Assembly (NCBI RefSeq): GCF_022601675.1
Contig: NZ_JAKVIL010000008.1
Span: forward strand, 62,001 to 126,000
Direction of reading: 5' to 3'
DNA length: 64,000 nucleotides
Source of the DNA: Ancylobacter gelatini
Lineage (GTDB): Bacteria; Pseudomonadota; Alphaproteobacteria; Rhizobiales; Xanthobacteraceae
The translations under genes and the position numbers were made by a program. Of this stretch, positions 16,842-25,808 are shown one piece after another. The stretch's first letter is position 1; each line of letters starts with the position of its first letter. A model generated the notes under the pieces. The model was not told where the DNA came from and made no database searches. It saw only the letters and a program-made list of their open reading frames with translations.

Positions 16842-18487
16842 GCGGGAGCCTGAACCTCGCCGGGCTCCTGCTCGCCGCCGCGCCGGGCCTGCCGCTGGCG
16901 CTGCTGGCGAGCGCATTGTGGCGCGGGCCTCGCGCGCGGCTGATGAGGCTGCTGCCCTTCGCGCCGCTGCCGGCATTGCTCGCCGCGCTGCTGGCGCCCG
17001 GGGGCGCGCTGGTGCTGGCGCCCGATCCGCTGCGGCTGACGCTGGCGCTGGACCTGCCCGGCGCCATGCTGCTGGGCGGAGCCGCGCTGCTGTGGAGCCT
17101 CGCCGGCCTCTATGCCGCGAGCTACATGGCCAGGGATGCCCGCCGCACCGGCTTCGCTGCCTGGTGGCTGGCGACCATGGCCGGCAGCCTCGCGCTGTTC
17201 CTGGTGGCGGACCTTGCCAGCTTCTACCTCGCCTTCTCGCTGGCGAGCCTTGCCGCCTATGGCCTCGTCGCCCATGAGCGCACGCCCGCCGCCGGCCGCG
17301 CGGCGACCCTCTACATGGTGCTGGCGCTGCTTGGCGAAGCCTTCCTGCTGCTGGCCTTCGTCATGCTGGCGACCGGGGAAGCGGCCGGCAACCCGATGAT
17401 CGCGGAAGCCGTGGCGCGGCTGCCGACCTCGCCCTGGCGCGGGGCGATCCTCACCCTGCTCATTCTCGGCTTCGCCCTGAAAATGGGATTGGTGCCGCTG
17501 CATGTCTGGATGCCGCTTGCCCACCCTGTCGCGCCGATGCCAGCCTCGGCGGCGCTCAGCGGCATCATCGTCAAGGCGGGCGTGATCGGGTTGATCCGCT
17601 TCCTGCCTTTCGAGGCGGGGCTGGAGACCGCCGGGACGGTGCTGGTCGCGCTCGGCCTGTTCACCGCTTTCTATGCGGTCGCGGTCGGGGTGACGCAGCA
17701 CCACCCCAAGGTGGTGCTCGCCTATTCCACCGTCAGCCAGATGGGGGTGATCGCGGCGGTGCTCGGCGCCGGGCTCGCGCTCGGCGACACGCGGACCGGC
17801 ACGCTCGCCGCCTATTACGCGCTGCACCACCTGCTGGTGAAAGGCGCGCTGTTCCTCGGGGTCGGGGTGGCGGCGGGGCGCGCCCTGCCGTGGCAGCGGG
17901 CGATCATGGCGCTGCTGGCGCTCAGCCTCGCCGGCCTGCCCTTCACCAGCGGCATGCTGGCGAAATATGCGGTGAAGGACCTGTTCGGCGACGGCTTTGC
18001 CCTGCTGCTGGTCACGCTCTCGGCGACGGGAAGCACGCTGCTGATGCTGCATTTCCTGCGTCGCCTCGCCCGTGCGCCGGATGCCAAGCCGGCGGGCACC
18101 GCCCTGCTCGCCCCCTGGCTCGCGGTGGCGGCAAGTTCGCTCGTGGCGCTCTGGGTGCTGTTTCCGGTGGCGAGCGGCGCCGGCTATGGCGCGCTGATCG
18201 CTCCTTCCGCGCTCTGGAAGGCCGCGTGGCCCATGCTGCTCGGCGCCGCGCTGTACCTGCCGCTTCGGCGTCTGGGTGGCCGGCTGCCGCGCATTCCGGA
18301 AGGCGATGCCGTGGTTCTCGGCGAGGCGCTGGTGCCCTTGGCACGGCAGGCGAGTGCCGGCGCCGAGCGGCTCGACGAGCTGATCCGGCGCTGGCCGGTG
18401 GCGGGGGCGCTGCTGGTTCTGGTGATCCTCCTGCTTGGTGCCGCGCTGCAACTCTCCGCGGGAATCGGACCCCTCCGGGCCGGGTGA
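16838..18487 (+). CDS. Second NuoL/NuoM-like antiporter subunit of the mnh-like operon
   Basis: A 549-aa protein with the conserved helix-7/8 signature (ALKMGLVPLHVWMPLAHPVA, then SGIIVKAGVIG) and the lysine in MLAKYAVKD, placing it with MrpA-N/NuoL-type subunits. It probably takes the place of the N-terminal part of MrpA. The helix-5 segment reads FYLAFSLASL, so the usual glutamate is a serine; a glutamate appears one helix later in LALLGEAFL. The protein ends in a single extra helix (LLVLVILLLGAALQL). It is the last gene of the operon. Confidence 0.85.
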   Translation: MSGSLNLAGLLLAAAPGLPLALLASALWRGPRARLMRLLPFAPLPALLAALLAPGGALVLAPDPLRLTLALDLPGAMLLGGAALLWSLAGLYAASYMARDARRTGFAAWWLATMAGSLALFLVADLASFYLAFSLASLAAYGLVAHERTPAAGRAATLYMVLALLGEAFLLLAFVMLATGEAAGNPMIAEAVARLPTSPWRGAILTLLILGFALKMGLVPLHVWMPLAHPVAPMPASAALSGIIVKAGVIGLIRFLPFEAGLETAGTVLVALGLFTAFYAVAVGVTQHHPKVVLAYSTVSQMGVIAAVLGAGLALGDTRTGTLAAYYALHHLLVKGALFLGVGVAAGRALPWQRAIMALLALSLAGLPFTSGMLAKYAVKDLFGDGFALLLVTLSATGSTLLMLHFLRRLARAPDAKPAGTALLAPWLAVAASSLVALWVLFPVASGAGYGALIAPSALWKAAWPMLLGAALYLPLRRLGGRLPRIPEGDAVVLGEALVPLARQASAGAERLDELIRRWPVAGALLVLVILLLGAALQLSAGIGPLRAG

Positions 18488-18583
18488 GAGGTCGCAATGC
18501 TTGAGGGACAGGCGCGGAGCCTGTAACGAGAGGGGCGGCGACGTGCCGTCGGGCAGGCTTGTTCAGACCAGGGTAGCGTCAAG

Positions 18584-19852
18584 GTGTTGCACGCCGGACC
18601 ACAATGCACAGCGGGGAGCGCCCGGCGCTGGACCCGCGCCGTCGCGGCAGCCGTGCTGTGCCTGGCCGTGGCCGCCTGTGCGGGCCGGCCGAATGGCGTG
18701 CTCGGCCCCGTGGCGCAGACCAACCCCGACGCCACCGAAGTCAACATGCTGGTCGCGACCACCCGCGCGCCGTCGGACGACCCGAACGTACGCTACACCG
18801 GCGAGCGCGGCTCCGGCGTCTCGCTCTCGGCCTTCGATATCTCGATCCCCCCGGACGCGAACCGGCAGATCGGTCAGGTGCAATGGCCGCGCAGCCTGCC
18901 GGCGAACCCGATGACCGATTTCGCCACCATCGCGGTCAAGCCGCTGGACGGCAAGAACGCCGCGCGCTCCTGGCTGCGCGAGCACCTGCCGCCGAGCAAG
19001 CGCGTGATGATCTTCGTGCACGGCTTCAACAACCGTTTCGAGGATGCGGTCTACCGCTTCGCCCAGATCACCCATGATTCCGGGGCCGAGGTGGCGCCGG
19101 TGCTGTTCACCTGGCCCTCGCGGGCGCGGGTGTTCGACTATCTGTTCGACCGCGAAAGCACGATCTTCTCGCGCGACGCCTTCGAGCAGGTGGTGTGGGA
19201 GGTCGCGAACGACCCGGACGTCAAGGACGTGACGATCATGGCCCATTCCATGGGCGCGTGGCTCGCCATGGAAGGGCTGCGCCAGATGGCGATCCGGCGC
19301 GGCAGCCTGCCGAAGAAGATCACCAACGTCATCCTCGCCTCGCCCGATGTCGACGTCGACGTGTTCACCACCCAGTGGATGGCGCTGAACCGGCCGTCCG
19401 CGCGCTTCACCCTCTTCGTCTCGCAGAATGACCGGGCGCTTCAGGTCTCGCGGCGCATCGCCGGCAATGTCGAGCGTCTCGGCCAGATCAACGCCGACGA
19501 CCATTATGCCGAACTGACCAAGGCCGGCATCTTCGTGGTCGACCTGACCAGGGTCCGCACCGACGAGACGCTGAATCACGGCGTCTTCGCCTCCTCGCCG
19601 GAGGTGGTGCAACTCATCGGCACACGGCTGGTGAACGGGCAGACCGTGACCGACTCGGAGGTGAGCCTCGGCGACCGCATCGGCGCGGCGGCGATGGGCG
19701 TCGGCCAGACGGTCGGCAGCGCGGCGGGCCTTGCCATCAGCGCGCCGATCGCGGTGTTCGACCCGAAGACGCGGCGCAGCTATGAGGGCCAGATGCAGCA
19801 GCTCGGCCGCTCGGTGAACGAGACCGTGAGCGAGCCCGGCACGCAGCCCTGA
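18584..19852 (+). CDS. Alpha/beta hydrolase lipoprotein (DUF900)
   Basis: A 422-aa exported protein with a lipobox (LAVAAC). The DUF900 esterase core shows MIFVHGFNNRFEDA (oxyanion loop, about residue 145), the nucleophile elbow AHSMGAW (about residue 222) and ASPDVDVDVF with a candidate acid. The tail (about 355-422) is Gly/Ala-rich. DUF900 proteins are predicted esterases of unknown substrate. GTG 18584 is the listed start, TTG 18587 an alternative; no clear Shine-Dalgarno resolves it. A hairpin terminator follows. Confidence 0.85.
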   Translation: MLHAGPQCTAGSARRWTRAVAAAVLCLAVAACAGRPNGVLGPVAQTNPDATEVNMLVATTRAPSDDPNVRYTGERGSGVSLSAFDISIPPDANRQIGQVQWPRSLPANPMTDFATIAVKPLDGKNAARSWLREHLPPSKRVMIFVHGFNNRFEDAVYRFAQITHDSGAEVAPVLFTWPSRARVFDYLFDRESTIFSRDAFEQVVWEVANDPDVKDVTIMAHSMGAWLAMEGLRQMAIRRGSLPKKITNVILASPDVDVDVFTTQWMALNRPSARFTLFVSQNDRALQVSRRIAGNVERLGQINADDHYAELTKAGIFVVDLTRVRTDETLNHGVFASSPEVVQLIGTRLVNGQTVTDSEVSLGDRIGAAAMGVGQTVGSAAGLAISAPIAVFDPKTRRSYEGQMQQLGRSVNETVSEPGTQP

Positions 19853-19877
19853 CGAGTGCGCGCTTCTGAATATGACG

Positions 19878-19902
19878 AAGGCCGGGAGGACATCCCGGCC
19901 TT
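19878..19902 (+). terminator. Rho-independent-type terminator
   Basis: Perfect 10-bp stem AAGGCCGGGA/TCCCGGCCTT with a 5-nt loop, 26 bp after the DUF900 hydrolase stop. It is followed by TTGTT and lies between convergent genes, so it may serve both. Confidence 0.8.
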
Positions 19903-19930
19903 GTTACTCGGCGGCGTGATCCGGCGCCGG

Positions 19931-20254
19931 TCAGCGCTGGCGCACCCAGCGGCCGGGCTCATAGACCCACTGGCCACGGCGCAGCACCCAGCGCGGCCCG
20001 GCATAGACGAAGCCGCGACGGTTTTCCTCCCAATGGCCGGACTGCCATACCCAGCCGGGGCCGCGGCGCCAGTTCCAATGGCCGGGCACCCAGGTATAGC
20101 CCCGGCGCGCCGGGGGGCGCGGCTCGCGGCGCGGCGGCGGCGGAGCGCCGCGCGGGCCGTAATATTGCGCCTCGGCCTCGCTGGAGAGGCCGGCCGCCAG
20201 CGGAATGGCAGCGGCGGAGAACAGGGCCTTGAGCAGGGAGCGGCGGGACAGCAT
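19931..20254 (-). CDS. WXXGXW/YXWGXW repeat protein, exported
   Basis: A 107-aa protein beginning with a twin-arginine-like signal (SRRSLLKALFSAAA) and cleavage after EAEA. The mature part is Pro/Arg-rich and then carries tandem WVPGHWNWR, WVWQSGHWEEN and WVYEPGRWV units, the WXXGXW repeat. Such proteins are common, small and periplasmic or outer-membrane-associated in proteobacteria, with no assigned activity. It follows the gltS gene on the same strand with a 29-bp gap, so read-through is possible. Confidence 0.85.
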   Translation of the reverse strand: MLSRRSLLKALFSAAAIPLAAGLSSEAEAQYYGPRGAPPPPRREPRPPARRGYTWVPGHWNWRRGPGWVWQSGHWEENRRGFVYAGPRWVLRRGQWVYEPGRWVRQR

Positions 20255-20283
20255 CGGCGGTGTCTCTCAGGTCACGGGGACGG

Positions 20284-21489
20284 TCAGCGGGCCAGGAAGC
20301 CGATGATGGCGGCGTTGGCGATATCGATGAAGAAGGCGGACACCAGCGGCAAAATGATGAAGGCCCGCGCGGCCGCGCCATGCGCCTTGGTCACCGCCGT
20401 CATGTTGGCGATGGCGGTCGGCGTGGCGCCGAGCGAGATGCCGGTGAAGCCGGCGGAGATGACCGCCGCCTCGTAGTTCTTCCCCATGGTCGGGAACACC
20501 ACGAAGATGATGTAGGCCACCGCCGCCACGGTCTGGATCGCCAGCACGATGACCAGCGCGATGCCGAGCCCGCCCAGCGTCCAGAGCTGCATGCTCATCA
20601 GCGACATCGCCAGGAACACGTTCAGCGACAGGTCGGAGACCAGCGCCAGCGCGCGGGTGCGCGTCGGCCAGACCATGCGCGGGAACAGGCGCGGCACGGT
20701 ATTGGTCAGCACGATGCCGACCAGCAGGCACACCACGAACATCGGCAGCTTGATCGGCAGCCTCTCGATCAGCCCTTCCAGCACGAAGGCGATCAGGATG
20801 GTGACGTTCAGCACGAGGACCGTGCGCAGCAGGGCGACATGGCTCATGTCGTCACGCTGGCGGTCCTCCAGCCGGTCGGGAAGGCCGACCACCGCATCCT
20901 CGGCGCGCGGGCCCTTGAGCTGATGGCGCTTGAGCAGGAAACTGGCGATCGGGCCGCCGACAAGGCTCGCCACCACAAGGCCGAGCGTCGCCACCGCGAT
21001 GCCGACTTCGAGCGCGTTGGCGATCCCGAAGCGCTGGGAAATCAGCGGCGCCCAGGCAATGGTGGTGCCGTGGCCGCCGATCAGCGAGGCCGAGCCAAGG
21101 AACACGGTCAGCCCCTGCGGCAGGCCGAGCACCGCCACGCTGGTCGCGGCAATGAAGTTCTGCAGCACCAGATAGACCAGTGTCAGCACAAGCAGCACCA
21201 GAAGCGGACGGCCGCCGGAAATCAGGTCGTCCAGCTTGGCGTTGAGGCCGATGCCGGTGAAGAAATACAGCAGCAGCATGTCGCGCGCTTCCAGCGCGAA
21301 GCTGATCTCGACGTCGAAGAACTCATAGGCGATCAGCGTCACCAGCGCCGCGAGCATGCCACCCGTCACCGCCTCGGGGATGTTGAAGCGCCGCAGCGGC
21401 TCGATCGCCCGATTGAGGCCGGCACCGGCGAAGAACACCAGGATGGCGATGGTGAAACTCAGCAGGCCCGGCGTCTGAATGCTGGTCAT
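20284..21489 (-). CDS. gltS: Sodium/glutamate symporter
   Basis: A 401-aa membrane protein with two inverted five-helix repeats typical of GltS. GGHGTTIAWAP (first half) and GFTGISLGATPTAIANM (second half) are the re-entrant loop signatures. It imports glutamate with Na+. ATG 21489 has GAGAG 5 nt upstream; ATG 21501 does not. It is the third gene of a patatin-gntP-gltS run on the minus strand, 49 bp after gntP. Confidence 0.93.
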   Translation of the reverse strand: MTSIQTPGLLSFTIAILVFFAGAGLNRAIEPLRRFNIPEAVTGGMLAALVTLIAYEFFDVEISFALEARDMLLLYFFTGIGLNAKLDDLISGGRPLLVLLVLTLVYLVLQNFIAATSVAVLGLPQGLTVFLGSASLIGGHGTTIAWAPLISQRFGIANALEVGIAVATLGLVVASLVGGPIASFLLKRHQLKGPRAEDAVVGLPDRLEDRQRDDMSHVALLRTVLVLNVTILIAFVLEGLIERLPIKLPMFVVCLLVGIVLTNTVPRLFPRMVWPTRTRALALVSDLSLNVFLAMSLMSMQLWTLGGLGIALVIVLAIQTVAAVAYIIFVVFPTMGKNYEAAVISAGFTGISLGATPTAIANMTAVTKAHGAAARAFIILPLVSAFFIDIANAAIIGFLAR

Positions 21490-21538
21490 GGTCTCTCGCA
21501 TTGGTCGATCGTCTGAAGGGTGGAGCGGCGCCGGAGGC

Positions 21539-23008
21539 TCAGAACGACCCGACGGCGGAGCCGACCATGATCACCGCCACCAGCGCGACGATCGCGCCGA
21601 CAATGCCCACCATGACGATATCGAAATAGCTCTGTTTGTGCGTTGTGCCGCATACCGCGAGCAAAGTCACCACGGCACCATTATGCGGCAGGCTGTCCAG
21701 CGTGCCGGAGCCGATCACCGCCACGCGGTGCAGGAGTGCAGGATCGAGGCCGATCTCGGCGGCGATCTTCATGTAGGTCGGGCCGAGCGAGTCGAGCGCG
21801 ATGGTCAGGCCGCCGGAGGCCGAACCGGTGAGCGCGGCGAGGATGTTGGTCGCGATGGCGAGCGACACCAGCGGCCCGCCCTCGATGCCCAGCACCCATT
21901 GCCGCACCAGCTCGAAGGCCGGCAGCGCGGCCACCACCGCGCCGAAGCCGACCAGGCTCGCCACCGAGAAGATCGGCAGCACCGACGCATTGGCGCCGGC
22001 ATCGATGGTCGAGCGCTTCGAGGGCAGGCGCCGCCAGTTGATGGCGAGCGCGGTGAGGATCGCCGCCAGCAGCGCGGTCGCCACCGACCACACGCCGCCC
22101 ACGGCCGAGAGCGAGATGCCGCCCCAGCGCTCCTCGGCAAGGAACGAAACGTCCATGGCCGGCAGGATCAGCATCGACATCAGCAGATTGACCACCACCA
22201 CCACGATGAGCGGCAGGGCGGCGAGCACGATCGGCGGCTCGGAAAAGGCGTGCATGCCGTTATGGATTTCCGCCGGGTCGAACTCGTGGGCGGTGGTCGC
22301 CCGCTCGCGCACGATCGGATCGTCCGCCGCCGCGTCCACCGGCGCCGGCACGTCGTCGCCGAAGCCCTCGCCGGCAAGGCGCGCCTTCGCTTCCACGCGC
22401 CTCAGCCACCACAGGCCGAAGGCCAGCATGATGACGGAGGCCATGATGCCGAGCCCGGGCGCCGCGAAAGGCGTGGTGCCGAAGAACGGCATGGGGATCG
22501 CGTTCTGGATCGACGGCGTGCCCGGCAGGGCGGACATGGTGAAGGTCGAGGTGCCGAGCGCGATAGCAGCCGGCATCAGCCGGCGCGGAATGTTCGCGGC
22601 GCGGAACAGAGCGAGCCCCATCGGCGCCAGCACGAAGAAGGCGACGAACAGGCTGACGCCGCCATAGGTCACCAGCGCACCGGCCAGCACTACTGCGAGC
22701 ACGGCGCGCTCGGTGCCGAGCTTCTCGGTCATGTAGCGGGCGATGGTGGTCACCGAACCGCTGTCGTCCATGATCTTGCCGAACAGCGCGCCGAGCAGGA
22801 ACAGCGGGAAGAACTGCGCGACGAAGCGCGCGGCGCTCTCCATGAAGGTCTGGGTCCAGCTCGCCAGCAGCGGCTCGCCGGCGAAGGCGGCGGCCACCAG
22901 CGCGCCGATCGGCGCCAGCAGCAATACGCTCCAGCCGCGAAAGGCGAAGAAGATCAGAAGGCCGAGACCGGCAAGGATGCCGAGAAGCCCGAGCGCGTTG
23001 CCCTCCAT
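21539..23008 (-). CDS. GntP-family permease
   Basis: A 489-aa transporter of the gluconate:H+ symporter (GntP) family, seen in GGVSLFVAFFVLAPM, the TSTFTMSALPGTPSIQN segment and the C-terminal GSGTLDSLPHNGAVVTLL motif. About 12-14 helices. GntP homologues move sugar acids, hydroxybutyrate or related anions, so the substrate is open. ATG 23008 lies 5 bp after the patatin gene stop, so the two are probably co-transcribed. Confidence 0.9.
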   Translation of the reverse strand: MEGNALGLLGILAGLGLLIFFAFRGWSVLLLAPIGALVAAAFAGEPLLASWTQTFMESAARFVAQFFPLFLLGALFGKIMDDSGSVTTIARYMTEKLGTERAVLAVVLAGALVTYGGVSLFVAFFVLAPMGLALFRAANIPRRLMPAAIALGTSTFTMSALPGTPSIQNAIPMPFFGTTPFAAPGLGIMASVIMLAFGLWWLRRVEAKARLAGEGFGDDVPAPVDAAADDPIVRERATTAHEFDPAEIHNGMHAFSEPPIVLAALPLIVVVVVNLLMSMLILPAMDVSFLAEERWGGISLSAVGGVWSVATALLAAILTALAINWRRLPSKRSTIDAGANASVLPIFSVASLVGFGAVVAALPAFELVRQWVLGIEGGPLVSLAIATNILAALTGSASGGLTIALDSLGPTYMKIAAEIGLDPALLHRVAVIGSGTLDSLPHNGAVVTLLAVCGTTHKQSYFDIVMVGIVGAIVALVAVIMVGSAVGSF

Positions 23009-23012
23009 CTGC

Positions 23013-24134
23013 TCACACCCCCTCGATGAGTTGATCGATGTCGAGCGTCGAGCGCTTGCCGATGTCGTCGCCGTGCTTGCTGAGGAACTTGGAAGCCGCG
23101 TCGCGCCCCTCGCGGTGGAGCATGTCGAGGAAGTCCTGCTCGGCATTGAGCTTGGACGAATAGCCCAGCGAACCCATCACCTTGTTGTGCACCATATGGA
23201 TGCGCATCTTGGCCCAGAGCGCGCCCTCGGTGTGGCCGGGATCGGCGACCTGGCGCATGAGCGCCATCATGCGCAGCTCCTTCAGCAGCACGGCATTGAA
23301 CGAGACCTCGTTCAGCCGGCTGAGAATGTCGCGCGCCGTGTCGGGCACCCCATCGCGCTCGATCGGGTTGATCGGGATGAGGATGGTGTCGTCGGAATCC
23401 AGCTCGCGCACCAGCGGCGTCATGGTCGGGTTGCCGGCATAGCCGCCATCCCAATAGCTCTCGCCATCGATCTCGATCGCCTGGAACATGGTCGGCAGGC
23501 AGGCGGAGGCCAACAGCACGTCCGGCGTGATGTCGCCGTTGCGAAACACCTTGCCCCGCCCGGTGCGCACGCTGGTGGCGGTAATGAAGAGGCGGATCGG
23601 CGAGAGCTTCAGCGCCTCGAAGTCGATCAGTTCCTCAAGGATGGAGCGCAGCGGATTGGAGCCGCCGGGATTGAGATCATAGGGCGAATAGAGCCGGGAA
23701 ATCAGGTCCATCGCCACGAAGACGGGCGAGGAATCCAGCGTCCATCGCCCGAGCATGCGGTCCACCGGCCCGCGCTGGAACGGGCTGTAGCGCGCGGCCT
23801 CCGACACCTTGGTCCAGAAGCTGCGCAGCGCCTCGCGCGCGCCTTCCGCCCCGCCTCGGGTGAAGCCGTGGGCGAGCACGGCCGCGTTCATGGCGCCGGC
23901 CGAGGTGCCGGAGATGCCGTCGATCTTCAGCCACGGTTCCTCAAGGAAACGGTCCAGCACGCCCCAGGTGAAGGCGCCATGGGAGCCGCCGCCCTGGAGG
24001 GCGAGGTCGACGAGGACCGGCGTGCGGTCCGTCATCTCCGCCGCGGCCTCTCCCGCCTCTGCCGCTGGCGCGGCGGTTGCCTTGTCCGGGGACGGCGAAG
24101 CGGGGCGGAAGGCGGCGGGCTTGGGTGTCGACAT
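23013..24134 (-). CDS. Patatin-like phospholipase
   Basis: A 373-aa predicted lipid acyl hydrolase. After a low-complexity Ala/Pro/Glu-rich start (1-35), the patatin fold shows the oxyanion loop LQGGGSHGAF, the nucleophile serine in GTSAG (Ser78) and the dyad aspartate in WDGGYAGNP. It has no signal peptide. AGGGACGAC precedes ATG 24134. It leads an operon with gntP and gltS. Substrates of bacterial patatins range from phospholipids to polyhydroxyalkanoate; the GntP neighbour makes a storage-polymer role possible but unproven. Confidence 0.9.
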   Translation of the reverse strand: MSTPKPAAFRPASPSPDKATAAPAAEAGEAAAEMTDRTPVLVDLALQGGGSHGAFTWGVLDRFLEEPWLKIDGISGTSAGAMNAAVLAHGFTRGGAEGAREALRSFWTKVSEAARYSPFQRGPVDRMLGRWTLDSSPVFVAMDLISRLYSPYDLNPGGSNPLRSILEELIDFEALKLSPIRLFITATSVRTGRGKVFRNGDITPDVLLASACLPTMFQAIEIDGESYWDGGYAGNPTMTPLVRELDSDDTILIPINPIERDGVPDTARDILSRLNEVSFNAVLLKELRMMALMRQVADPGHTEGALWAKMRIHMVHNKVMGSLGYSSKLNAEQDFLDMLHREGRDAASKFLSKHGDDIGKRSTLDIDQLIEGV

Positions 24135-24428
24135 GTCGTCCCTTCAGGGTGAGGTCGCGCGCAGGGTACCCATATAGGTGCGAGTACCACCAGCCGACTC
24201 CAACGAAAATAAGACATAGGTGCAGCCCAGGCCGGATTTGGTGCCTGAGGCGGCGCCCGGATTTGCCCTGCGTCCCGAGGCTTTGCTTCAGGTCCTCGCC
24301 CGCTGGCGCCGATCCGGCCCGCCGCGGGGGGATCGCCATCACGTGACCTGCAATCCACGCCGCCATGGTGTATGATAAGCTGGTCAGCCGGGCGGCCAAA
24401 GACCCGGTACATGCCCGGGAGCAACGCC

Positions 24429-25307
24429 ATGCACCGCCCAGATTTTCATTTGCCGGACATCCATCTGCCGCATCTGCCGGAAATCCGCCGTCCCCTGCGC
24501 CTCGCCTGGCCGATCGCGCTGGCAGCCTTGTGCCTCGCCTCCACCGCCGCCGCCGCGCAGGAGGCGGGCGCCGACGCCACCTGGCTGTCGCTGCGCCCCG
24601 ACGTGTTCGGCGAGCGCACCATCGAGGCCCAGAGCCCGCTGGTGCGGCTGACGGCCCCCAAGCGCGCCGAGGACGCGGCCATGGTGCCGATCGACGTCGA
24701 GGTGATGCTGCCGGCGGGCGACCCACGCACCATCGCCAAGCTGACCCTGATCGTGGACGAGAACCCGGCCCCGGTCGCCGCCACCTTCACCTTCGGCGGC
24801 GCGCGCCACGATATCGCCCTCGGCACGCGGCTGCGGGTCAACAGCTACAGCTATGTCCGCGCCATCGCCGAGACCAGCGACGGCGGGCTGCACATGGCGG
24901 AAAGCTATGTGAAGGCGTCCGGCGGCTGTTCCGCCCCGGCGATGAAGGACGAGGAAGCGGCGCTGAAGAATATCGGCCAGATGAAGCTGCGCGTGGCCAA
25001 TGACGGCCAGACGGGCGACGCCACTCAGGCGAACCGCGTCTCGCGCATCCAGCTCATGATCCGCCACCCCAACTATTCCGGCCTGCAGATCGACCCGATC
25101 ACGCGGCTCTACACGCCCGCCATGTTCGTCGACGACATCGTGGTGAAGCAGGGCGAGGAGCTGGTGTTTTCGATGCAGGGCGGCATCTCGCTGAGCGAGG
25201 ATCCGGCGATCCGCTTTTCCTACGAGCCTACCGGCGGCGCGCTTCAGGTCGAGGCCGCCGACACTGAGGGCCGCAAGTTCGAGGGCGAACTCAAGCCGGC
25301 GGGTTGA
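24429..25307 (+). CDS. Quinoprotein dehydrogenase-associated SoxYZ-like carrier
   Basis: A 292-aa exported protein with SoxY-like and SoxZ-like halves. The SoxY part (about 50-170) ends in a carrier-cysteine motif SGGCSAPA; the SoxZ part (about 190-290) contains IQLMIRHPNYSGLQIDP. This fusion belongs to a family that co-occurs with PQQ dehydrogenases and with the metallohydrolase at 47025-48008. It is thought to be part of a quinoprotein relay, but the carried group is unknown. ATG 24429 is chosen from a GGGAG upstream and the signal that follows. It converges on the PQQ operon. Confidence 0.9.
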   Translation: MHRPDFHLPDIHLPHLPEIRRPLRLAWPIALAALCLASTAAAAQEAGADATWLSLRPDVFGERTIEAQSPLVRLTAPKRAEDAAMVPIDVEVMLPAGDPRTIAKLTLIVDENPAPVAATFTFGGARHDIALGTRLRVNSYSYVRAIAETSDGGLHMAESYVKASGGCSAPAMKDEEAALKNIGQMKLRVANDGQTGDATQANRVSRIQLMIRHPNYSGLQIDPITRLYTPAMFVDDIVVKQGEELVFSMQGGISLSEDPAIRFSYEPTGGALQVEAADTEGRKFEGELKPAG

Positions 25308-25323
25308 GGCCTGCGCGCCGTCA

Positions 25324-25351
25324 TCCCGGACGGCGGCAGGCCGATCCGGGA
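25324..25351. terminator. Palindromic hairpin between convergent genes
   Basis: TCCCGGA-CGGC then GCCG-a-TCCGGGA form a two-part stem in a sequence starting TCATCCCGGACGGC, a dispersed palindrome type common in Hyphomicrobiales. It separates the SoxYZ-like gene from the end of the PQQ operon and may terminate both. Confidence 0.6.
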
Positions 25352-25358
25352 GCCCGCC

Positions 25359-25808
25359 TCAGCGAAAGCAGGTGAACTCGGCTTCGGCCTGCGCGCGGCG
25401 CAGGTCCGCCACGATGTCGCGGAACATCGCCGTGTTGCGGAACAGTTCCGAGGACTGCCCCGCCACCTGCCCGACCGACAGGATGGTCTCGGCCTCGACA
25501 TATTTCTCATAGGGCAGGATGGTGGCGATGGTGTCGATCGAGCAGGAGCATTTCTCCAGCGCCTGCCGGGTCTGCCCGTTCGCCGCCATGCAGCCGAACA
25601 CGTAATCGGCGCGGGCGACGGTGGGGTAATCATTGATCAGGCCCGCCGCCGCTCCCTGCGCCGGGTTCATGCTTTGGCCGGTGATCGGACCTGCCGGCCC
25701 GGCCACGGTGTTCGCCCCGCCCTGCGCGCGCAGCGAAGCGCCCGGCAGCGCCGCGAGCGGCGCGGCGCACAGGGCGAGAAGGACGAGGCGCCTGAAGAAC
25801 GGGTTCAT
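25359..25808 (-). CDS. Unknown secreted four-cysteine protein of the PQQ operon
   Basis: A 149-aa protein with a Sec signal peptide (about 1-28) and a mature helical domain with four cysteines (in VFGCM, EKCSCS and FTCFR), probably two disulfides in the periplasm. I do not recognise a named family. It overlaps the gene before it by 4 nt (ATGA) and is the last gene of the apparent pqqABCDE unit, so a role linked to PQQ use or a periplasmic quinoprotein is inferred from position only. Confidence 0.75.
   Translation of the reverse strand: MNPFFRRLVLLALCAAPLAALPGASLRAQGGANTVAGPAGPITGQSMNPAQGAAAGLINDYPTVARADYVFGCMAANGQTRQALEKCSCSIDTIATILPYEKYVEAETILSVGQVAGQSSELFRNTAMFRDIVADLRRAQAEAEFTCFR

Noticed and set aside
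20284-20731. Separate small membrane gene in another frame over the gltS 3' end
   Set aside because: GltS motifs run uninterrupted to 20284; the alternative frame has no domain support.
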